Assembly (NCBI RefSeq): GCF_016907975.1
Contig: NZ_JAFBCY010000001.1
Span: 1,054,001 to 1,118,000, forward strand
Direction of reading: 5' to 3'
Length of the DNA stretch: 64,000 nucleotides
Source: Methylopila capsulata
GTDB lineage: Bacteria > Pseudomonadota > Alphaproteobacteria > Rhizobiales > Methylopilaceae
Below the pieces are notes generated by a model. That model searched no databases, was not told where the DNA came from, and saw nothing but the letters and a program-made list of their open reading frames with translations. Shown piece after piece: positions 10,637 through 19,371 of this stretch (position 1 is its first letter; the number at the start of each line of letters is the position of its first letter). The translations under genes were made by a program, and so were the position numbers.

Positions 10637-11383
10637 CTACGGCTTTGCTGCCGCGGATCGAGCCTCCGTCGCGCTCTCGCCCGCAAATCCAATGGTCAAC
10701 AGAGCGACGATTGGCGGCGGAACGAAGCACCAGATCGGAATCGCGACATAGACCAGCGCACCGGCGCCGCAGCCGACCGCGAACGCGAGAAGGCTGAGCG
10801 CCATGGGTCCCAGGCGCTTCTTTGCGGCGGCGCGGGCCTCGGGGCGGATCGGCCGCATCAGGTCGCCGAGGTCGACCATGACCTGCGTCGTCGTGCCGGT
10901 CATGATCGTCGACGGCGGCAGGCTGGCGAGCCGGACCCGGTGCACCGCGTTCTGGATCGCCATGGCGGCGACCAGCGCGCCTCCGGTGGCGAGCGCCGGC
11001 CAGGCGTCGCCGTCCGGGAAGGGCCCGAGCCGCGCGGCGAGCGCTGCGGCGCCGGCGAGAAGCAGCGCCTGAAGCGCGAGCATGGCCCGCGTCACGGGCC
11101 ACCCGCGCCGCTCCATGCCGATACCGGCGAGGCGCGCGACCAGAACCACCACGCAGAACAGCGGCAGCGCGAGCAGCTTCGCGAGCACCCCGGTCGCGCC
11201 CATCGCGACGGAGGCGCCGAGCGTGACGAAGTTGCCAGTGACGTGCGTCGTGAACAAGCCGTGCAGCGCTAGGAAGCCCGCGGCGTCCACATAGCCGGCG
11301 TTGAAGCTGAGGAGAACCAACAGGACGTAGCGCATCCCGCGATCAGGCGACGCCGCCGCCGTCCCGTCAACCGCCGGGCGCAA
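10637..11383 (-). CDS. DUF1275 (YoaK-type) membrane protein
   Basis: A 248-residue integral membrane protein of the YoaK/DUF1275 family, function unknown. Motifs seen: SFNAGYVDAAGFLALHGLFTTHVTGNFVTLG near the N-terminus (split here by helices), and STIMTGTTTQVMVDLGDLM in the second half, with about six membrane helices. The frame opens with a TTG at 11383 directly behind the stop of the upstream metallo-hydrolase gene with a GGAG before it. An ATG at 11335 (MRYVLLV) is an alternative that removes 16 residues. Likely co-transcribed with the metallo-hydrolase. Confidence 0.8.
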   Translation of the reverse strand: MRPAVDGTAAASPDRGMRYVLLVLLSFNAGYVDAAGFLALHGLFTTHVTGNFVTLGASVAMGATGVLAKLLALPLFCVVVLVARLAGIGMERRGWPVTRAMLALQALLLAGAAALAARLGPFPDGDAWPALATGGALVAAMAIQNAVHRVRLASLPPSTIMTGTTTQVMVDLGDLMRPIRPEARAAAKKRLGPMALSLLAFAVGCGAGALVYVAIPIWCFVPPPIVALLTIGFAGESATEARSAAAKP

Positions 11384-12385
11384 TCACTCCGCGAACTGGT
11401 AGGTGACGGGAAGCCAGCGGTACGCCGTCCCTGCGCGTTCGACAAAGCCGAGCGAAGGGAAAGAGGTGTGGTAGCCGAGCACGGGCAGCTTCTCCGTCGC
11501 GGCCATGTCGTAGACCCGCGCCCGGGTCGCCTTCCCCTGCTCCTTGTCCATGTCGAACAGCGCGCTCCACTCCGGATGGGCGAGCGAAGCGACCTCGTGA
11601 TGGGCGCAGTCGCCCCAGGCGAGCAGGCGCTTGCCGGCGCTTTCGAGATGGTAGGCGAAGTGGCCGGGGGTGTGGCCGTAGGCCGGGAGCGCGGTGACGC
11701 CGCCGACGACGTCCTCGCCGGGCTTGAGGAAGGTCGTACGCGCGGCGAGCGGCGGCATCGTCTTGCGGAACAGCTTCGCCGACTTGAGCTCGTTTCCGCC
11801 TTCCGGCGCCTTCAGGCGGTCGTCCTTGGTCCAGAAATCGTACTCGAGCGCGCCGACGACATAGCGCGCCTTCGGAAACGTCGGGCCGCCGCCGTCCATC
11901 AGCCCGCCGATGTGGTCCACGTGGCAGTGGGTCAGCGCCACCACGTCGATGTCCTCCGGCGCGAAACCGGCCGCCTTGAGGTTTTCGACCAGGCGGCCGC
12001 CGGCAGGGCGCGGGATGAAGCCCTCGGAGCCGTTGCCCGTATCGATCAGCACCAGCTCGCGGCCGGTGTTGACGACGATCGGGCTGAAGCCCGGCTGGAA
12101 CCGGCTTGGGGGTAGGAGGTTGGCGCGCATCAGCGCTTCGACCTCCTCCCGCGGACGGTCCTCGCCGACGATCGGCCAGGGGCCGTCGACCATGGCGGCG
12201 CCGTCGGAGACGACCGTGATCTCGAACTCGCCGAGCTGGAAGCGGCGGAACGGCGGCTCGCTCGATCCGAGGCGCGGCCGCGCCGCCTCCGCCGGCGCGG
12301 CGCGCAGCAGGGCGGGCATGGCGACGAGGCCGCCGGCCGCCCCGAGGGCGCGGCGGCGGGTGATGCCTTCGACTGGCTTGAACAT
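11384..12385 (-). CDS. Exported MBL-fold metallo-hydrolase
   Basis: A 333-residue metallo-beta-lactamase-fold enzyme. The zinc motif THCHVDHIGG is clear, with further ligands in YGHTPGH and WGDCAHH. The N-terminus has a twin-arginine type leader (ITRRRALGAAGG then an Ala/Leu-rich segment), so export to the periplasm is likely. Relatives are annotated as lactonases or MBL hydrolases; the substrate cannot be told from sequence. The ATG at 12385 places the RRR motif about ten residues from the start; a TTG at 12418 would extend it by 11 residues. Divergent from the AraC gene next door. Confidence 0.8.
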   Translation of the reverse strand: MFKPVEGITRRRALGAAGGLVAMPALLRAAPAEAARPRLGSSEPPFRRFQLGEFEITVVSDGAAMVDGPWPIVGEDRPREEVEALMRANLLPPSRFQPGFSPIVVNTGRELVLIDTGNGSEGFIPRPAGGRLVENLKAAGFAPEDIDVVALTHCHVDHIGGLMDGGGPTFPKARYVVGALEYDFWTKDDRLKAPEGGNELKSAKLFRKTMPPLAARTTFLKPGEDVVGGVTALPAYGHTPGHFAYHLESAGKRLLAWGDCAHHEVASLAHPEWSALFDMDKEQGKATRARVYDMAATEKLPVLGYHTSFPSLGFVERAGTAYRWLPVTYQFAE

Positions 12386-12452
12386 GGCGCGCCCCGGTTC
12401 GATGGTGATTGCGGACAAGGCCGAGTGATACGGCCGTCGGGAGGGATCGCGC

Positions 12453-13232
12453 TTGTACGAACCTGCTGCGGGCGCGCCTCCGAGCCGCCGCCTCGGGCCG
12501 CTGTGGCGGCTCGACGCCGGGCGGACGCTGTTCGTCGGGCCGCTGGTCTACAACGCCCCCCACCAGCACGGCGCGCCGGTGTTCCTGTCGAGCCTCGGCG
12601 GCCCCTTCGGCCTGCGCCTCAAGGGCGGCGACTGGCTCGCCTGCGGCTCCGCCATGGTCCCCGCCGGGCTCAGCCACGAGCTGCGGCTCGACGGCGAACC
12701 GGTGATGGTGCTCTACGCCGAACCGGACGCAGGCGGCCCGACCGCTCTCGCGAGCCTCGTGACCGACGCCGAGGAGCGCGACGGCGCGGTCGTGGGGCGC
12801 TCCACGGCGACATCGCTCGCCCGCGCGCTCTACGAGCGCGCCGACAGCGTCGCCTGGGCGGCCGAGGCGCTCGACGATCTGCTGGGCTTTGGCCGCGGCC
12901 GTGCGCGCCGGGAGGTCGATCCCCGCGTCGCCGCGGCGGTCGCCGCGCTCGCTGCGGAGGAGGCGCCCACGCTTGGAGCGGTCGCGCGCGCCGCCCGGCT
13001 GTCGCCGTCGCGGCTTCAGCATCTGTTCAAGGCGGAGATCGGCGTGCCGCTCCGCCGCTACCGCAGCTGGACGCGCATGCGGCGAGCGATCGCCGAGATC
13101 GTGACGGGCGCGAACTTCACCACCGCCGCCCACGCCGCGGGCTTCGCCGACCAGGCGCACTTCGCCCACGATTTCCGCGCCACGTTCGGCGCTCCGGCCT
13201 CCGTCAGCCTGACGCGACCGCGCGGCTCTTGA
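12453..13232 (+). CDS. AraC-family transcriptional regulator
   Basis: A 259-residue regulator. The N-terminal ~130 residues look like a cupin-type sensing domain (VYNAPHQHGAPVFLSSL). The C-terminal ~100 residues carry two helix-turn-helix motifs of the AraC type (LGAVARAARLSPSRLQHLFKAEIG and FTTAAHAAGFADQAHFAHDFRATFG, given here as landmarks). The start is a TTG with GGAGGG at 12440-12445, seven bases upstream. It is divergent from the metallo-hydrolase and followed 32 bases later by a GNAT gene, so it may control either neighbour. Confidence 0.85.
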   Translation: MYEPAAGAPPSRRLGPLWRLDAGRTLFVGPLVYNAPHQHGAPVFLSSLGGPFGLRLKGGDWLACGSAMVPAGLSHELRLDGEPVMVLYAEPDAGGPTALASLVTDAEERDGAVVGRSTATSLARALYERADSVAWAAEALDDLLGFGRGRARREVDPRVAAAVAALAAEEAPTLGAVARAARLSPSRLQHLFKAEIGVPLRRYRSWTRMRRAIAEIVTGANFTTAAHAAGFADQAHFAHDFRATFGAPASVSLTRPRGS

Positions 13233-13264
13233 CGCCCTGCGCGCCAGCGTTCAAGGCGAGCCGC

Positions 13265-13864
13265 ATGAACGCGCTCACGAACGGCCTCTACGACATCCCC
13301 TTCGATCGGCTCCCCGCCATCATCACCTATCTCGAGCGGACCGCCCCTCTCGACGAGCCGCCGGCGGCGCTGCCGGCGGGAGTAGCGATCTCCGCGGTCG
13401 AACGTCCGCGAGCGGACTGGTACCGCGCTCTCTTCCGCTGCGTGGGCGACGACTGGCTGTGGTTCGACCGCCTCCGGCTCACGGACGCGGCGCTTCAGGA
13501 GCTTCTCGACCAGCCGGAGCGCCGGCTGCTGCTGATGACGCGCGGGGAAGAAGAGATCGGTTTCGCCGAGCTCGAGCCGCCGTCCGAGGCGTCGGTCGAG
13601 ATCGTCTATTTCGGCCTGGTGAAAGAGGCCGGCGGCGCCGGGCTCGGTCGGGCGCTGATGCGCGCGGCGCTCGTCGCGGCGTTCCGGCCAGGCGTCGGCC
13701 GCGTCTGGCTGCACACCTGCAACTTCGACGCCCCCGGCGCCCTCGCCTTCTACGATCGCATGGGGTTTCGCGCCTACGCCCAGAAGATCGAGATCAGCGA
13801 CGACCCCCGGCTCACCGGCCTGCTTCCGCGCCACGCCGCGCCGCATGTGCCGCTTCGCGGGTGA
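13265..13864 (+). CDS. GNAT-family N-acetyltransferase
   Basis: A 199-residue acetyltransferase. The acetyl-CoA loop region reads LVKEAGGAGLGRALMRAAL, and the C-terminal GNAT strand-helix is visible as TCNFDAPGALAFYDRMGFR. Residues ~1-50 are an extra N-terminal segment with no clear match. The substrate is unknown. It follows the AraC gene closely and ends before a GC-rich hairpin at about 13980-14004 that could be a terminator. Confidence 0.85.
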   Translation: MNALTNGLYDIPFDRLPAIITYLERTAPLDEPPAALPAGVAISAVERPRADWYRALFRCVGDDWLWFDRLRLTDAALQELLDQPERRLLLMTRGEEEIGFAELEPPSEASVEIVYFGLVKEAGGAGLGRALMRAALVAAFRPGVGRVWLHTCNFDAPGALAFYDRMGFRAYAQKIEISDDPRLTGLLPRHAAPHVPLRG

Positions 13865-14092
13865 GTCTGGTCGTTCGCCGATCGGCGCGTGAACCGCTCC
13901 CGCGACCGTCGCGTATGTCGGCCGTCTCGCGGCTTTGCGCGGGGCGGTCGACGGCTGACGAGGCCGTCGTGACGGCGGGCGCCCCGTCCGCCCCCGGCGG
14001 GGCGTCCGTTTCTTCCCATCCGGCGCAATGGCGAGCCGGCCGCCGCTGCCTTATGGTCGCGGCGTCGTGACGCCAGCCGATCGGGTCCGCCG

Positions 14093-15064
14093 TTGAGCCT
14101 CGACCACGTCAATCTGTCGAAACTCGATCTGAACCTTCTCGTGGCGTTCGACGCCCTGATGACGGAGCGCAGCGTCACGCGGGCGGCGACGCGCGTCGGG
14201 CTCGGCCAGTCGGCGATGAGCCACGCGCTCGCACGGCTCCGAACCATGTTCGGCGACGAACTCCTGACGCGCGGCCCCGACGGCATGCGGCCGACGCCGC
14301 GGGCGACGGCGCTGATCCTGCCGGTACGGGGCGCCCTCGCGCAGATCGCCGAACTGACGCTGCGGGACGACGCCTTCGACCCCGCCACCTCGGACCGCAC
14401 CTTCGTCATCGGCATGCCGGACAGCACCGAGGTGCTGCTGGTTCCCGCCCTGATGGCGCATCTGCAGGCGACCGCCCCCGGAGTGAAGCTGCTGTTGCGG
14501 TCGATCGACCGCCTTCGCATCCTCCAGGACGTCGACGACGGCCGCATCGAACTCGGGATCGGGCTGTTCGAGGAAGGCCAGACCCACCACAAACGGCGGC
14601 TGCTCCACAAGGAAAGCTATCTCTGCATCTTCAACGCCGCGCTCGTCGGCGTCGAGCCGCCGATCACGATCGAGGATTACGTCCGCCTGCCGCACGTGCT
14701 CACCAGTCTGGTCGAGAGCGCCCACGGCGTGGTCGACGACGCGCTCGCCAAGATCGGCCGCGCGCGCACCATCGCGCTGACCTCGCCGCGCTTCACCGCG
14801 GTGCCCTTCGTGGTGAAGCAGGCGCCGGTCATCGCGACCATGCATTCCAAGGTCGCTCGGTTCTTCGCCGAGGCGCTCGAGCTCGCCGTCAGCCCCGCGC
14901 CGGTGATCCTTCCGGACGTCCAGGTGTCGATGCTGTGGCACTCGTCGTTCGACCGCGATCCCGGCCACCTCTGGCTTCGGAGCACGGTCCGGAAGCTGAT
15001 GGATGTTCATCCCCCCAGCCTCAATCTGTGGCTGAACCGCGAGGACGATTTCCTAAGTGTCTGA
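14093..15064 (+). CDS. LysR-family transcriptional regulator
   Basis: A 323-residue LysR-type regulator. The N-terminal winged helix-turn-helix is clear (LDLNLLVAFDALMTERSVTRAA, then GQSAMSHALARLR). The C-terminal periplasmic-binding-like effector domain spans ~90-300. It resembles the NodD/SyrM-like branch with the FDRDPGHLWLR C-terminal region. The start is a TTG at 14093. No divergent partner is adjacent, so the target is unknown. Confidence 0.85.
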   Translation: MSLDHVNLSKLDLNLLVAFDALMTERSVTRAATRVGLGQSAMSHALARLRTMFGDELLTRGPDGMRPTPRATALILPVRGALAQIAELTLRDDAFDPATSDRTFVIGMPDSTEVLLVPALMAHLQATAPGVKLLLRSIDRLRILQDVDDGRIELGIGLFEEGQTHHKRRLLHKESYLCIFNAALVGVEPPITIEDYVRLPHVLTSLVESAHGVVDDALAKIGRARTIALTSPRFTAVPFVVKQAPVIATMHSKVARFFAEALELAVSPAPVILPDVQVSMLWHSSFDRDPGHLWLRSTVRKLMDVHPPSLNLWLNREDDFLSV

Positions 15065-15160
15065 GCGGCCTCCGAATATGGCGTAAATTTGGGCGAGTCA
15101 CGGTTCGGCCGCATTTGAGGGTCACCAAAGACCCTTCTGCGACGGCGCGGGGACAGGAAT

Positions 15161-16180
15161 GTGAAATCGGCTATTGCGGGACTGGCGCTGGTCGCTCTGT
15201 GCGCGCCGAGCGCGATCGCCGCCGAGCGCGCCGCGCCGGTCGCCTTCGACGCGATGATCGCGCGCCACGCCGCGGCGAACGGTGTGCCCGAGGCGCTCGT
15301 ACGCCGGGTGGTCGTCCGCGAAAGCAAGTACAATCCCGCCGCCTACAACCGCGGCCACTACGGCCTGATGCAGATCAAGCATCAGACGGCCCGGGCGATG
15401 GGCTACCACGGCTCGCCCCAGGGGCTGCTCGACGCCGAGACCAACCTGACCTACGGCGTCCGCTACCTGGCCGGCGCCTACAAGGTGGCCCGCGGCGACC
15501 ACAACCGCGCCGTGCGCTTTTACGCCAGCGGCTACTACTACGACGCCAAGCGCCAGGGACTGCTCGCGCAGGTCGGTCTCGGCCGAAACGCGAAGCCCTT
15601 CCCGACCGTCGCCTCGACCGCACCGTCTGCGGCAAGCGCGCCCGCCGCTCCGACGCGCGTGATCGCGACCAACACGCAGCCCGTTCTCGCCGCCATGACG
15701 CCGGTCGCCGCGACGGCCGCGGCGCCAGCGGCGGCTCCGACAAGGCCGCAGGCGGACGGCGCCGCCGTTAACGCCCGCATCGCCGCAGCGGGAGACGCGG
15801 TCGGCGGCTTCGGTCGCGTGGCGTCGGCCGCTCCCGCGGCGCCTGTGCGGGACGCGCAGGCCTTCGCCGAAGCCCGTGCGATCGGCGCTCCCGCCGCGCT
15901 GGTTGAGATGCGCGGGCCTTCGCGGCCCATGCCGGCCGTCATCCCGCTTCCGCCCGTTGGCCGCCCCGGCCCCGCGGTCGCCACGGCGGCCGCAGCTTCG
16001 GCGAAAGCGCCGGCGGCGAGCGCCGCCGCAGCGCCCGTCGTGAAGACGGCCGCTCTGGCGCAGCCCGGCGTGCCTTTGCCGCCGATGCGCGAGCCTTCGA
16101 TCGCCACCGGTTCGATCGAGCCCGCCCCTGCTGCGGCCGCAGCGCGGCCGGAGCCGCGCCGCTACCGCGGGCCGAAGTAG
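15161..16180 (+). CDS. Secreted lytic transglycosylase (SLT domain)
   Basis: A 339-residue secreted protein. Residues 1-20 are a signal peptide (MKSAIAGLALVALCAPSAIA). The SLT lysozyme-like domain spans ~30-140, with the catalytic Glu in RESKYNP, the GLMQIKHQTA motif, NLTYGVRYLAGAY and YASGYYYDAKR. It cleaves peptidoglycan glycan strands with formation of anhydro-muropeptides. The C-terminal ~190 residues are an Ala/Pro-rich disordered tail with a basic end. GTG start with GGGGACAGGA before it. A role in flagellar or wall remodelling is possible but not shown. Confidence 0.88.
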   Translation: MKSAIAGLALVALCAPSAIAAERAAPVAFDAMIARHAAANGVPEALVRRVVVRESKYNPAAYNRGHYGLMQIKHQTARAMGYHGSPQGLLDAETNLTYGVRYLAGAYKVARGDHNRAVRFYASGYYYDAKRQGLLAQVGLGRNAKPFPTVASTAPSAASAPAAPTRVIATNTQPVLAAMTPVAATAAAPAAAPTRPQADGAAVNARIAAAGDAVGGFGRVASAAPAAPVRDAQAFAEARAIGAPAALVEMRGPSRPMPAVIPLPPVGRPGPAVATAAAASAKAPAASAAAAPVVKTAALAQPGVPLPPMREPSIATGSIEPAPAAAAARPEPRRYRGPK

Positions 16181-16189
16181 CCACTCGCC

Positions 16190-16618
16190 TCAGACCTTCA
16201 CGGTCAGCTTGACGTCGAGATTGCCGCGCGTCGCCTCGGAATAGGGGCAGACCACGTGCGCCTTCTGGACGAGGTCTTCTGCTGCGGCCTGCTCCAGACC
16301 CGGCAGCGCGATCTCCAGCGCGACCTCGATTCCAAACCCCTTCCCGTCGTCGCGTGGGCCGAAACCAACAGTCGAGGTCACAGACGCGTCCGCAGGCACC
16401 GCCACCTTCTCGCGCCCGCCGACAAAACGAACCGCGCCCAGAAAGCAGGCGGCGTAGCCCACCGCGAAGAGCTGCTCGGGGTTTGTGCCCTCGCCTCCGG
16501 CGCCGCCCATCTGCTTCGGCGTGCTGAGCGTGACCGCCAGATTGCCGTCGAGCGTCGCGGACTTGCCCTCGCGGCCTCCGCCGGTGGCCTGGGCCTGGGT
16601 GGAATAGATCGTCTTCAT
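16190..16618 (-). CDS. ohr: Organic hydroperoxide resistance protein Ohr
   Basis: A 142-residue OsmC/Ohr-family peroxidase. The two catalytic cysteines are at Cys58 (GYAACFLGA) and Cys124 (HVVCPYSEATRGN). It reduces organic hydroperoxides using thiol (lipoyl) reductants in the cytoplasm. The ATG at 16618 matches the family start MKTIYSTQAQATGGREG; the longer frame to 16738 runs into the operator region and was rejected. Divergent from ohrR, with two matching inverted sites between them. Confidence 0.95.
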   Translation of the reverse strand: MKTIYSTQAQATGGGREGKSATLDGNLAVTLSTPKQMGGAGGEGTNPEQLFAVGYAACFLGAVRFVGGREKVAVPADASVTSTVGFGPRDDGKGFGIEVALEIALPGLEQAAAEDLVQKAHVVCPYSEATRGNLDVKLTVKV

Positions 16619-16672
16619 ATCTCGCTCCTCTCGCTGTCGCCGGCTCGACCGAAATCGCCGACGCCATTTATC

Positions 16673-16688
16673 TCGCACACGATACAAT
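16673..16688 (+). promoter_or_regulatory. Candidate OhrR operator, copy 1
   Basis: TCGCACACGATACAAT lies 55 bases upstream of ohr. A copy in the opposite orientation at 16738-16753 shares 13 of 16 bases. The pair sits in the short AT-rich gap between ohr and ohrR, as expected for OhrR repression of both genes. Binding is inferred. Confidence 0.45.
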
Positions 16689-16737
16689 CGATGGCGATAT
16701 GATTTTGCGTGGCGGCTGATTTGCAAAATCGCAGGCA

Positions 16738-16753
16738 ATTAAATCGTGCGCGA
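16738..16753 (-). promoter_or_regulatory. Candidate OhrR operator, copy 2
   Basis: On the minus strand this reads TCGCGCACGATTTAAT, 13 of 16 identical to the site at 16673-16688. It is 28 bases before the ohrR start. Confidence 0.45.
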
Positions 16754-16780
16754 TCGATTAGCTTACGCCATCTTTGAGAG

Positions 16781-17218
16781 ATGGCCGACGTCCCGCTCGA
16801 TCTCGACGCTTTTGTCTGTTTCGCGATCTATTCCGCGAACGGCGCGTTTAACCGCGCCTACAAGCCGGCGCTGGACGCCCTGGGGCTGACCTACCCTCAG
16901 TATGTGACGATGGTCGCCCTGTGGACGCAGGACGACGTCACGGTGGGAGCGCTCGGCGATCGGCTGTTCCTGGAGTCGAACACGCTGACGCCGCTGCTCA
17001 AGCGCCTGGAAAGCGCGGGCCTCGTCACACGCCGGCGCGACCCGGCGGACGAGCGCCAGGTGCGCATTCAGCTGACCGACGCAGGGCGCGCGCTGAAAGT
17101 GCGCGCCAAGGGCGTCCCCCAAGCGATCTCGGGCGCGTTCGCGGGAGCGGATCCGGACGACATCGCCCGGCTACGCGACGAGATCTCCCGCCTCAGGGAC
17201 GCGTTGAACACGCGCTGA
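16781..17218 (+). CDS. ohrR: Organic peroxide sensor/repressor OhrR (MarR family)
   Basis: A 145-residue MarR-type repressor. The peroxide-sensing cysteine is Cys13 in the family motif LDAFVCFAIYSANGAFNRAYK. The winged helix-turn-helix and wing are seen in LFLESNTLTPLLKRLE and RRRDPADERQVRIQLT. Oxidation of the cysteine releases DNA and derepresses ohr. It is divergent from ohr. Identity is strong because of both motif and neighbour. Confidence 0.93.
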   Translation: MADVPLDLDAFVCFAIYSANGAFNRAYKPALDALGLTYPQYVTMVALWTQDDVTVGALGDRLFLESNTLTPLLKRLESAGLVTRRRDPADERQVRIQLTDAGRALKVRAKGVPQAISGAFAGADPDDIARLRDEISRLRDALNTR

Positions 17219-17228
17219 GGCGCGAGCG

Positions 17229-17654
17229 TCAGCCCGCGCGGAGTTCGCTCCGACCAAGACCGATGCGGTCCATCTCGGCCTGATCGCGCGCAGCTTCGGC
17301 GAGACGCTCCCGCGCGCCGTCGCGCTCCTCGAGAATCTCGATCTTCTTGAGCTCCTCGAACGCCTCCGCCAGCGCGGCCTGCGCGTCGGCGAGCTGCCCC
17401 CGGAGTTCGTCGGCGGAGCGCGCGAGATTGTCGCGACGCACCTTCGCGGCCTTGGCGTAGGTCGGATAGGCGTAGTGGGCGACGTCGTGGATGCCCGCCT
17501 TCTCCTGTTCCGCCAGGATTTCACGATCGAGATCGACGGCCATGCGCTCGAACTCGGCGATCATGGTCTCGATCTGCGCGACCTGCCGACGTTTGTCGTC
17601 GACCTGGAAGCGCTTGAGTTTCAGCAGGGTGTCTCTGGATTTCATGTCAGCCAT
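17229..17654 (-). CDS. fliJ: Flagellar export protein FliJ
   Basis: A 141-residue, almost entirely alpha-helical coiled-coil protein. The alphaproteobacterial FliJ start MKSRDTLLKLKRFQVDDKRRQ is present; the family usually begins at that Met (17645), so the first three residues from 17654 may not be translated. FliJ is the stalk of the FliI ATPase ring and contacts FlhA. It lies 21 bases after fliI on the same strand, forming a fliI-fliJ operon. Confidence 0.88.
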   Translation of the reverse strand: MADMKSRDTLLKLKRFQVDDKRRQVAQIETMIAEFERMAVDLDREILAEQEKAGIHDVAHYAYPTYAKAAKVRRDNLARSADELRGQLADAQAALAEAFEELKKIEILEERDGARERLAEAARDQAEMDRIGLGRSELRAG

Positions 17655-17675
17655 GAACGCACACGCGGGTTAGCG

Positions 17676-18995
17676 TCAGGTTTCCGAAACGCCTAAGATC
17701 GAAGCGAGTTGAGCGTAGCCTTCTCCGAGACGCGTTGCTTCTTCCTTACCCTGACCCAAAAAGCGCTCGAACGGCCCGTTTAAAGCGATGGCTTCGTCCA
17801 CCTCTGGGCTCGAACCGGGACGATAGGCCCCGAGCCGGATCAGTTCCTCCATGTCGGCGTAGGTGGCCATCGTCCGGCGCGCCTTCGAGATCAGCGGCCG
17901 GCGCTCTTCCGGCGTGGATTTCGGCATGGTCCGCGAGACGGACTTCAGAATGTTGATCGCGGGGTAGCGCCCCCGTTCCGCGATCGAACGCTCCATCACG
18001 ATGTGCCCGTCCAGAATGCCGCGCACGGCGTCCGCCACCGGCTCGTTGTGGTCGTCGCCGTCGACCAGCACCGTGAAGATGCCGGTGACCGTTCCGGCGC
18101 CGACGCCCGGGCCCGCCCGCTCCAGCAATCGGGGAAGCTCCGCGAACACGGTCGGCGTGTAGCCCTTCGCCGTCGGGGGCTCGCCTGTGGACAGGCCGAT
18201 CTCGCGCTGCGCCATGGCGAACCGCGTGACCGAATCCATCATGCAGAGCACCGAGGCGCCCTCGTCCCTGAAGGCCTCGGCCAGCGCGAGCGTGAGATAG
18301 GCGGCCTGCCGGCGCTTGAGGGCGGGCTCGTCGGAGGTCGCGACCACGACCACGGAGCGGGCGAGGCCCGCCTCGCCGAGGTCGTCCTGCAGGAACTCCT
18401 GCACCTCGCGGCCGCGTTCGCCGACGAGGCCGATCACGGCGACGTCGCAGGCGGTGTTGCGGGCGAGCATGGCGAGCAGCACCGACTTGCCGACGCCCGA
18501 GCCGGCGAAGATGCCGATGCGCTGGCCTGCGCAGCAGGTCACGAAGGTGTTCAGCGCGCGCACGCCGAGATCGAGCGGCGCGCCGAGCCGCTTGCGGGCG
18601 TGGGCCGGCGGCGGCGAGCGGCGGAAGGGATAGAGCAGCGGCCCCTCCTTCGGCGGCCCCTTGCCGTCGATCGGGTCGCCCATGGCGTCGACCACCCGGC
18701 CGAGCCAGGCGCGGCTCGGCCGCACGCCCGGCTCCGCCGCGCCGACGATCGCCCGGCAGCCGCGCCGCACGCCCTCGAGCGGCGCGAAGGGCATCAGCAA
18801 GGCGCGATCGCCCTGAAACCCCACGACCTCGCACGGCGTCTCGCGCCCGCCGGCGGCCTCGATCGAAACGCGGCCGCCGATCGCCATCGCGCCGAGCGGC
18901 CCGGCGACCTCGACCAGCAGCCCCCGAACGCCCACGACGCGGCCATAGACCTCGCGGTCCGGCACCGCCTCGACCGCCTCCACGAGCCCACGCAT
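17676..18995 (-). CDS. fliI: Flagellum-specific ATPase FliI
   Basis: A 439-residue F1-beta-like ATPase that energises flagellar protein export. Walker A GSGVGKS and the Walker B region [20 protein letters not shown] are seen, together with [16 protein letters not shown], typical of FliI/YscN. I chose the ATG at 18995 ([11 protein letters not shown]) because GGAGACGGG lies just before it and because the family begins a few residues before YGRVVGVRG; in-frame starts at 19013 and 19073 would add 6 or 26 residues. FliH is in the other flagellar cluster at 4.7 kb. Divergent from ctrA. Confidence 0.93.
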   Translation of the reverse strand: MRGLVEAVEAVPDREVYGRVVGVRGLLVEVAGPLGAMAIGGRVSIEAAGGRETPCEVVGFQGDRALLMPFAPLEGVRRGCRAIVGAAEPGVRPSRAWLGRVVDAMGDPIDGKGPPKEGPLLYPFRRSPPPAHARKRLGAPLDLGVRALNTFVTCCAGQRIGIFAGSGVGKSVLLAMLARNTACDVAVIGLVGERGREVQEFLQDDLGEAGLARSVVVVATSDEPALKRRQAAYLTLALAEAFRDEGASVLCMMDSVTRFAMAQREIGLSTGEPPTAKGYTPTVFAELPRLLERAGPGVGAGTVTGIFTVLVDGDDHNEPVADAVRGILDGHIVMERSIAERGRYPAINILKSVSRTMPKSTPEERRPLISKARRTMATYADMEELIRLGAYRPGSSPEVDEAIALNGPFERFLGQGKEEATRLGEGYAQLASILGVSET

Positions 18996-19020
18996 TCGCC
19001 CGTCTCCAAACATTCCTAGC

Positions 19021-19369
19021 GAATCATGACCGCCGACGCCCAAGCGTAACGCTTCGTTTACCGCCACGCCCAATCATGGCCCCAACGCTTAAGGAGCGGG
19101 AAACCGTAACGGCGGCTCGAATGTCTGAGTCGCAAGAGTCGGTTAGCCCTCTTCCTTAAGGTTTAAGTTGAACTCTCATTGTCGATTTTTCCTCAGGTTT
19201 CTGAGGAATTTAAGGCGATTCAAGAGAGTTTTGAGAACGAGCTTGCGGCCGAGAATCACCATCTGTTAACTATTGGTCGTTAAGCTTGAATCGGACTGGA
19301 AACGATCGGTTCACCGTGCCGGGCGCCGGGTACTCCGGGGCAGGCCATGCGGGCATCGGTGGAGGAGTC
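19021..19369. promoter_or_regulatory. ctrA/fliI intergenic region with seven GANTC methylation sites
   Basis: The 376-base gap between fliI and ctrA contains GANTC at 19021, 19127, 19136, 19217, 19253, 19288 and 19365. Roughly one would be expected by chance at this base composition. CcrM methylates GANTC and controls ctrA promoter P1 in Caulobacter. A CtrA-like element GTAA-N7-TTTA followed by CC is at 19046-19060, and TTAA-rich stretches lie at 19156-19166 and 19266-19283. The last GANTC overlaps the ctrA ribosome binding site GGAGGAG (19361-19367). Confidence 0.6.
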
Positions 19370-19371
19370 GC

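Noticed and set aside
13865-14092. Gap between the GNAT and LysR genes as a hidden gene
   Set aside because: No frame with a ribosome site or plausible composition was found; only a GC-rich hairpin near 13980-14004 is present.
15580-16170. Low-complexity Ala/Pro tail of the lytic transglycosylase as a separate gene or frameshift
   Set aside because: The frame is continuous and such tails are common in secreted alphaproteobacterial proteins.
19266-19283. TTAA...TTAA pair upstream of ctrA as a CtrA full site
   Set aside because: The spacing between the TTAA elements is 10 bases, not 7.
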